Positions 5,926 to 9,988 of a DNA stretch of 9,988 nucleotides are shown in pieces. Source of the stretch: GCA-020348365 sp964347995 (GTDB taxonomy: Archaea > Thermoproteota > Bathyarchaeia > Bathyarchaeales > Bathyarchaeaceae); NCBI GenBank assembly GCA_964347995.1, contig CAYGBA010000055.1:1-9988 (forward strand), read 5' to 3'. Made by a program: the position numbers and the translations under genes. The first letter of the stretch is position 1; each line of letters starts with the position of its first letter. A model generated the notes under the pieces. The model saw only the letters and a list, made by a program, of their open reading frames with translations, did no database searches and was not told where the DNA came from.

Positions 5926-6195
5926 ATGGAGATGTTACGTGAGGAAAGGCTTGAGGAAGTCGGCAAGATAAGCCACTACTTCGCGAAGATAGAAGTAGCA
6001 GTCATAGACCTAACAGCTCCACTCTCGGTGGGTGACAGTATCACTATAAAAGGAGCGACGACAGACTTCGAGCAGACTGTGGATTCTATGCAGATAGAAC
6101 ACGAAAACGTAAAGACAGCAAAGGCAGGCGACAGCATAGGACTTAAAGTAAAAGAGAGAGTAAGAGAAAGCGACATAGTCTACAAGATAGTCTAA
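5926..6195 (+). CDS. Stand-alone translation-factor domain-2-like protein (EF-Tu beta-barrel)
   Basis: The protein is one beta-barrel domain like domain 2 of EF-Tu/EF-1A, without the GTPase domain. From ATG at 5926 it has 89 residues: a short charged start, then EVGKISHYFAKIEVAVIDLT, LSVGDSITIKG, TDFEQTVDSMQIEH, VKTAKAGDSIGLKV and VRESDIVYKI, the strand order of the family. ATG at 5881 would add 15 residues with no counterpart in the domain. I prefer 5926 because a GGGTG element lies just upstream and a TTCTTATT box (5890-5897) sits about 30 bases before it. Such proteins are widespread in archaea and bacteria and are annotated as translation elongation factor-like; their role is not established. 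It cannot act as a GTPase by itself. It stands alone, divergent from the Lrp gene. Confidence 0.85.
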   Translation: MEMLREERLEEVGKISHYFAKIEVAVIDLTAPLSVGDSITIKGATTDFEQTVDSMQIEHENVKTAKAGDSIGLKVKERVRESDIVYKIV

Positions 6196-6276
6196 AGCTC
6201 CACAACCATTGATGCTGAACCATTCCACAGGCGCTCAGGAACCCAAGACAGCAAAACAGCTCCTAACTTCCAATGC

Positions 6277-6320
6277 TTTTACTCATACAAACGATAAACT
6301 TTCATAATCCTGAGTTTTTT
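6277..6320 (+). terminator. Possible U-rich terminator of the EF-like gene
   Basis: Two T-runs on the plus strand, TTTT at 6277-6280 and TTTTTT at 6315-6320, lie in the 144-base gap between two converging genes. Archaeal intrinsic termination depends mainly on U-runs. No strong hairpin precedes them. Confidence 0.3.
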
Positions 6321-6339
6321 GAAATCTCCTTTCCATTCA

Positions 6340-7773
6340 TTACCTGTCTTCTTTCAAACTACCACCTGCAGAAAGATAATCGTCTATTGCCCTTGCCGCT
6401 CTCTTTCCATCACCTAGAGCTGAGATTACCGTTGCTGCTCCGCGAACGATGTCTCCGCCTGCGAATATTCCTTCTCTCGTAGTAGCACAGGTTTTCTCAT
6501 CGGTCACAAAATATCCCCACTTGTTCGTTTGCACACTAGTAGCGCTCCGTGCAACAATAGGATTTGCATTCGTTCCGATGGCGTCGATGACCATGTCCAC
6601 CTGCATAGTGAAGTTGGTTCCCTCTACGGGAAAGGGTCTTCTTCTTCCCGATTCATCTGGTTCATCCAACCGCATTCTGATGCATTCCATGCCAGTAATG
6701 TTGCCATTCTCATCGCCCAATACTTCTATCGGAAGGGCTAGAAAATCTAAGATTATGCCTTCCTCTTCAGCATGGGCAATTTCCTCTTCTCTCGCCGGAG
6801 CCTCGTTTCGTGTTCTTCTATAGACGATGTGTACTTCTCCTGCGCCTAGCCTTAGGGCGGTTCTCGCAGAATCCATGGCTACGTTTCCAGCTCCGATGAC
6901 TGCCACTTTCTTCCCTAGATTGATCGGCGTATCAAATTCAGGAAATTTATAGGCCTTCATGAGGTTACTACGTGTGAGGAATTCGTTTGCTGAGTATACA
7001 TCGTTAAGGTTCTCTCCAGGGATACCCATGAAACGCGGTGCGCCGGCACCATTTGCTAGGAATATAGCGTCAAACTCCTTTGCCATTTCGTCAACGCTTT
7101 TTGTAAGACCGACCACAAAATTGGTTACTATCTTTACTCCCGTTTTCTTGATTTCATTAACTTCATATTCGACGATGGCTTTCGGTAGCCTAAACTCGGG
7201 GATGCCGTAGATTAACACACCCCCTGGTTTTGGAAGTGCTTCGAGTATAGTTACGTCATAACCTAGCTTCGCTAAATCTGCCGCACAGGTCAAACCGGCA
7301 GGACCTGACCCGACAATCGCCACGCTTCTATTTTTCTTTCTAATCACTGGCAATTCCTGGTGTACATTGTGCTCTCTAGCCCAATCGGCAACAAAGCGCT
7401 CTAGCCGGCCAATGGCAACAGGCTTGCCCGCCCTGTCCCAAACACAAGTCTCATAACATTGGTTTTCTTGTGGGCATACCCTGCCGCACACGGCGGGAAG
7501 ACTGTTCGTCTTCAATAATTCGAAGTACGCACCAGAGAAATCTTCCTCCACGATCTTTTTGATGAACTCAGGGATATTCACCTCCGCTGGACAGCCTTCT
7601 ATACAGGTAGGTGACTCACATTGCAGACACCTTTGAGCTTCATAGATGGCGTCTTCCTTGTTGTAACCCAGGGGAACCTCGTTGAAGTTGTGAATTCTTT
7701 CCTCTACGGGCTGCTCAGGCATCGCCCTCTGTACTCGTTTCCCCCGCTCTTTCATCGGTATCATCTTCGCCAC
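6340..7773 (-). CDS. nfnB: NfnB-type large subunit: FAD/NADPH-binding GltD-like flavoprotein with two FeS clusters
   Basis: The family includes the small subunit of glutamate synthase, sulfide dehydrogenase and NfnB, which binds NADPH and, in Nfn, hosts the bifurcating FAD. The 477-residue protein has an N-terminal Fe-S domain with Cys49, 52, 57, 61, 96, 100, 106 and 110. It then has an FAD Rossmann motif GSGPAG (155-160), the KPGGVLIYGIPEFRLPK loop, an NADPH Rossmann motif GAGNVAMD (294-301), and the FAD-sealing AGGDIVRGAATV near 438. GTG at 7773 starts it, sharing its G with the TAG stop of the upstream gene, so translation is coupled. The partner is an FNR-like subunit, as in NfnAB of Thermotoga and Pyrococcus. 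That complex couples NADH and ferredoxin oxidation or reduction to NADP. A homotetrameric glutamate synthase annotation is common for this family but less likely with this partner. Confidence 0.88.
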   Translation of the reverse strand: MAKMIPMKERGKRVQRAMPEQPVEERIHNFNEVPLGYNKEDAIYEAQRCLQCESPTCIEGCPAEVNIPEFIKKIVEEDFSGAYFELLKTNSLPAVCGRVCPQENQCYETCVWDRAGKPVAIGRLERFVADWAREHNVHQELPVIRKKNRSVAIVGSGPAGLTCAADLAKLGYDVTILEALPKPGGVLIYGIPEFRLPKAIVEYEVNEIKKTGVKIVTNFVVGLTKSVDEMAKEFDAIFLANGAGAPRFMGIPGENLNDVYSANEFLTRSNLMKAYKFPEFDTPINLGKKVAVIGAGNVAMDSARTALRLGAGEVHIVYRRTRNEAPAREEEIAHAEEEGIILDFLALPIEVLGDENGNITGMECIRMRLDEPDESGRRRPFPVEGTNFTMQVDMVIDAIGTNANPIVARSATSVQTNKWGYFVTDEKTCATTREGIFAGGDIVRGAATVISALGDGKRAARAIDDYLSAGGSLKEDR

Positions 7774-8612
7774 TATCTTTTCGCCTCCAGTTCTTCTTTG
7801 TACATCTCCAGAGACCGTTTTTCCAATCTATCGTACTTCAACAGCCTGTTCAAGAACTCTCGCCAATCTACTGAATGCCCATTGAACTCGGGTCCATCAA
7901 CGCAGGTCAATTTAGTTTCGCCACCGATAGTAACGCGGCACGAGCCGCACATGCCCGTCCCATCAACCATTACGGCGTTCAGACAGACAATTGTCTCCAC
8001 ATGGTATGGTTTGGTAACATCACAGACAATCTTCATCATTACTGCTGGGCCAACAGCCCATATCCTCTTTACGTCTTTCTCCCTCTGTAGTACATCATTC
8101 AAAACGTCTGTGACGAAACCCTTCCTCACATAGCTTCCATCATCGGTGGTGATCAAGAGCTCTGTGGAAGCCTTTCTCATCTCCTCTTCCATCATGATCA
8201 AATCCTTTGTCCTCGCACCTATGATGGCGATAACTCTGTTGCCAGCTTCCTTCAGCGCCCTTGTAATAGGATAAACACAAGCAATGCCGGTTCCTCCGCC
8301 TATGGTTATGACCGTCCCATACTTGTCGATGTCCGAACGCTTGCCCAGCGGGCCAACAAACGCGAAGAGCTCGTCTCCTTCACTCATCTGAGCCAGCTTT
8401 GTAGTGGTCTTACCCACAGTCTGGAACACGATCTGTATCCATCCCTCCTCTCGGTCATAATCGGCGATGGTTAACGGTATACGTTCTCCTTTCTCATCGA
8501 TCATCAAAATTGCAAACTGCCCGGGCTGCGCGGCTTCAGCTACATATGGCGCTTTGACCCACATGGAATAAATGACATCATGCCACTTCTCTTTCCGTAA
8601 AATCTCATACAT
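7773..8612 (-). CDS. nfnA: NfnA-type small subunit: ferredoxin-NADP reductase-like with [2Fe-2S] cluster
   Basis: NfnA binds NAD(H), FAD and one [2Fe-2S] cluster, and forms a heterodimer with NfnB. From ATG at 8612 the protein has 279 residues. It starts MYEILRKEKW; a flavin-binding barrel follows (PGQFAILMID, RIPLTIADYD), then VGPLGKRSDI, a nucleotide-binding GGGTGIACVYPITRALK, and a C-terminal cluster site CLNAVMVDGTGMCGSC followed by LTCVDGPEF. That site gives the Cys pattern expected of the [2Fe-2S] ligands. The upstream start at 8657 would add 15 residues unlike the family; GAGGG seven bases before 8612 supports the shorter form. The same arrangement occurs in sulfide dehydrogenase SudB and in dihydroorotate dehydrogenase PyrK. 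The following GltD-like gene, overlapping by one base, points to Nfn or Sud. Physiological direction cannot be read from sequence. Confidence 0.87.
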   Translation of the reverse strand: MYEILRKEKWHDVIYSMWVKAPYVAEAAQPGQFAILMIDEKGERIPLTIADYDREEGWIQIVFQTVGKTTTKLAQMSEGDELFAFVGPLGKRSDIDKYGTVITIGGGTGIACVYPITRALKEAGNRVIAIIGARTKDLIMMEEEMRKASTELLITTDDGSYVRKGFVTDVLNDVLQREKDVKRIWAVGPAVMMKIVCDVTKPYHVETIVCLNAVMVDGTGMCGSCRVTIGGETKLTCVDGPEFNGHSVDWREFLNRLLKYDRLEKRSLEMYKEELEAKR

Positions 8613-8735
8613 CATTTGACCCTCTATCAGTCTTTGATATTCATTCTCTTGATGCATGTACCATGGAGAACTAACATTAGTGACAAGAGCTCCAGAAAAA
8701 GATTATGCTTTGGGATGAGTGGTGTGAAAAAAAAG

Positions 8736-8742
8736 GCATGCA
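8736..8742. repeat. GCATGCA motif between nfnA and the glycosylase gene
   Basis: Sixth copy of the heptamer, in the gap between two divergent transcription units, about 80 bases before the TATA box of the plus-strand pair. Other than the promoter elements listed, 8613-8859 shows nothing supportable. Confidence 0.4.
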
Positions 8743-8816
8743 CAAGGGCCCAGCAAAGGCTACCTTTTCTTCAGACTAGGCACTGCATCAGCACAGAACA
8801 GATCAGGAAGTTAATC

Positions 8817-8824
8817 TTATAAAA
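8817..8824 (+). promoter_or_regulatory. Probable TATA box of the glycosylase-acetyltransferase operon
   Basis: TTATAAAA is a good archaeal TATA element. Initiation about 25 bases on, near 8845, leaves a short leader with AGAGGT (8847-8852) seven bases before the ATG at 8860, so this gene appears to use a Shine-Dalgarno site and not a leaderless message. Confidence 0.5.
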
Positions 8825-8859
8825 CGATTGAAAGGACATTTACTATAGAGGTTCAAATT

Positions 8860-9321
8860 ATGGAGGATTCGAGCTGGCAGCCTCCGAGCTGGGTGTATAG
8901 GGAACGGCGTCCACCAGACAATGATGCATACTTTGAGAACATGACTCGCGTCATCTTCCAGGCAGGCCTCAGCTGGAAGATGATCAGCAAAAAATGGCCC
9001 AACTTCAGAAAGGCCTTTGAGAACTTTTCTGTCGACAGAGTTTCCCAGTTTGATGATAGTGATCTAGCGCGGCTTCTAGCAGATAAGGGCATAGTGCGGA
9101 ACAGAAAGAAGATTGAGGCTACAATCAATAATGCAAAGGAATTCGGAAAGATCATAAGGGAGTTTGGATCGTTCCAGGCGTACCTTGAGAGTCTTGACAA
9201 GTCGCAGGACTACGCCCTGGCGATCAAAGAACTAGGCAAAAAGTTTCGACGCTTGGGCCCTTCTTCCGCACGCATCTTCCTCTACAGCATTGGAGAAGAC
9301 GTGAGACATCCAGAAGAATGA
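8860..9321 (+). CDS. Tag-like DNA-3-methyladenine glycosylase I family protein lacking the zinc ligands
   Basis: Tag enzymes remove alkylated bases such as 3-methyladenine from DNA by cutting the glycosidic bond. The 153-residue protein has the QAGLSW signature (34-39), then KKWPNFRKAFENF, the helix-hairpin-helix region GIVRNRKKIEATINNAKEF (77-95) and a FRRLGPSSARIFLYS segment near 129-143 that aligns with the corresponding part of E. coli Tag. Differences from E. coli Tag (about 187 residues): the N-terminal Cys-Gly-Trp is Ser-Ser-Trp, and the C-terminal His/Cys zinc ligands are absent because the protein ends soon after the last helix. The position of the active-site Glu38 appears to be Val. 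It therefore seems to be a short, zinc-free subfamily whose substrate is uncertain. ATG 8860 is supported by the AGAGGT box upstream. An acetyltransferase gene follows 18 bases later. Confidence 0.85.
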   Translation: MEDSSWQPPSWVYRERRPPDNDAYFENMTRVIFQAGLSWKMISKKWPNFRKAFENFSVDRVSQFDDSDLARLLADKGIVRNRKKIEATINNAKEFGKIIREFGSFQAYLESLDKSQDYALAIKELGKKFRRLGPSSARIFLYSIGEDVRHPEE

Positions 9322-9339
9322 CTACGGAATGGTCTTGGA

Positions 9340-9816
9340 ATGCGAGTAAGGCCTGCAAAACGTGAAGACATCGAGGAGATAAACAGGCTTACGCTACAGA
9401 TGCACAATCACCTCGGACAGCTCGTAGGCATAGAATTTACCGTAGACGACCTAGAAGACGAATTCTATGACGAATCTGACAGCTTGGATGGAGTCTTTGT
9501 TGCAGAGGTTGGCGAAAAGATTGTGGGATACATCTCCTTCTCCAACAAGATCCGAGATGATGAGTGGTGCGGTAGATATTATGCACTGGAACATCTGATT
9601 GTAGACGAAGAACATAGAAGAAAAGGCTTAGGTACAAGGCTTCTCGAAGCTCTGCTGGATATAGCGAAAGAAGATGACGCTAATGTTGTCGCAGACACCT
9701 TCGTCAAGAATAAAGGCACAATAGAATTCTTCAAGACTCGCGGCTTCAAGCCGCTTGAAACGACTTTTCTCCTGGATAGAAAGAAGAAATTAGAGCTTAG
9801 CAATTCACCGTCTTAG
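9340..9816 (+). CDS. GNAT family N-acetyltransferase
   Basis: GNAT enzymes move an acetyl group from acetyl-CoA to an amine; the acceptor here is unknown. The 158-residue protein has the full fold: an N-terminal MRVRPAKREDIEEI strand-helix, VFVAEVGEKIVGYISFS (52-68), ALEHLIVDEEHRRKGLG with the acetyl-CoA pyrophosphate-binding R-x-x-G-x-G at 93-98, and a C-terminal NKGTIEFFKTRGF segment (124-136). Length is standard, and no signal peptide or extra domain is present. ATG 9340 opens exactly at the conserved fold; the ribosome binding site is weak, so translation may be coupled to the glycosylase gene 18 bases upstream. The two are probably co-transcribed. A link to DNA repair is only suggested by neighbourhood. 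Confidence 0.88.
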   Translation: MRVRPAKREDIEEINRLTLQMHNHLGQLVGIEFTVDDLEDEFYDESDSLDGVFVAEVGEKIVGYISFSNKIRDDEWCGRYYALEHLIVDEEHRRKGLGTRLLEALLDIAKEDDANVVADTFVKNKGTIEFFKTRGFKPLETTFLLDRKKKLELSNSPS

Positions 9817-9846
9817 AGTGCGCAAAGTACTTGGAAATGCAACTCA

Positions 9847-9859
9847 TGCCTTGAAGGCA
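9847..9859. repeat. Short palindrome between converging genes
   Basis: TGCCTTGAAGGCA is a perfect 6-1-6 palindrome in the 52-base gap between the acetyltransferase and HdrB-like stop codons. It could form a small hairpin (four-base stem, five-base loop) or be a protein site; no U-run accompanies it. Confidence 0.25.
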
Positions 9860-9868
9860 CGTTGGTTG

Positions 9869-9988
9869 CTAGGGTATCTTGCTGATTACCTTGTCGACCT
9901 TTATCTTGTGGGTTTCGAGCGCCAGCTCCTTCGGGTCCACTCCCAATGCCAAGGCTAGAAGTTCTGTGTAATGAAGCACCGGCATGTC
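9869..9988 (-). CDS. hdrB: HdrB-like heterodisulfide reductase subunit, C-terminal 39 residues, cut by window edge
   Basis: The reverse strand from the right edge encodes 39 residues ending in TAG at 9869-9871. The stretch MPVLHYTELLALALGVDP matches the conserved C-terminus of HdrB and related CCG-domain proteins, and LETHKIKVDKVISKI fits the tail that follows. HdrB carries the unusual iron-sulfur clusters that reduce the disulfide substrate in the HdrABC complex; the CCG cysteine motifs lie beyond the window. The rest of an hdr locus probably lies to the right. Because only the tail is visible, other CCG-domain subunits remain possible. Confidence 0.65.
   Translation of the reverse strand, partial: DMPVLHYTELLALALGVDPKELALETHKIKVDKVISKIP

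Noticed and set aside
1..9988. tRNA, rRNA, CRISPR arrays and insertion sequences
   Set aside because: No T-arm pattern with a matching acceptor stem, no regularly spaced repeats, and no transposase-like frame or terminal inverted repeats were found by eye.

Overview
The window looks like chromosomal DNA of an anaerobic archaeon. Evidence for this is an archaeal-type GalT, a stand-alone EF-Tu domain-2 protein, an Lrp/AsnC regulator, an NfnAB-type flavoprotein pair, the tail of an HdrB-like subunit at the right edge, AGA/AGG-rich arginine codons, and several promoters where a TATA-like box lies about 25 bp before a start codon. A member of the Bathyarchaeia or a related lineage would fit, but that is inference. 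No rRNA, tRNA, CRISPR array, transposase or integrase was seen.

Layout. Positions 1-640 (minus) hold the N-terminal 213 residues of a membrane-anchored M28-type peptidase, cut by the left edge. It is more GC-rich and uses more CGN arginine codons than the rest. Positions 919-1836 (plus) hold an unrecognised 109-residue protein and a divergent class III nucleotidyl cyclase, in the same reading frame and separated by one amber codon. Positions 2056-4410 (minus) hold a glycosyltransferase family 4 gene followed by galT, a likely operon for sugar-nucleotide and glucan metabolism. GalT homology continues past the first usual start codon to a probable CTG start. Positions 4686-5012 (minus) hold an unknown small protein, and 5265-5768 (minus) an Lrp/AsnC regulator. 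Divergent from that regulator is the EF-Tu domain-2 protein (5926-6195, plus).

Positions 6340-8612 (minus) hold nfnA and nfnB overlapping by one base. They encode a predicted electron-bifurcating ferredoxin/NADH/NADP oxidoreductase (alternatively sulfide dehydrogenase or glutamate-synthase-like). Divergent from them are a Tag-like DNA glycosylase without the usual zinc ligands (8860-9321) and a GNAT acetyltransferase (9340-9816), both plus. The last 120 bases (minus) are the C-terminus of an HdrB-like protein. Nfn and Hdr together point to flavin- and ferredoxin-based anaerobic electron transfer.

The points most worth following are the cyclase and its partner (amber junction, altered catalytic residues, a possible frameshifted N-terminus), the GalT/glycosyltransferase pair with its apparent CTG start, and the palindromic heptamer GCATGCA, whose six copies all lie outside the confidently called genes.
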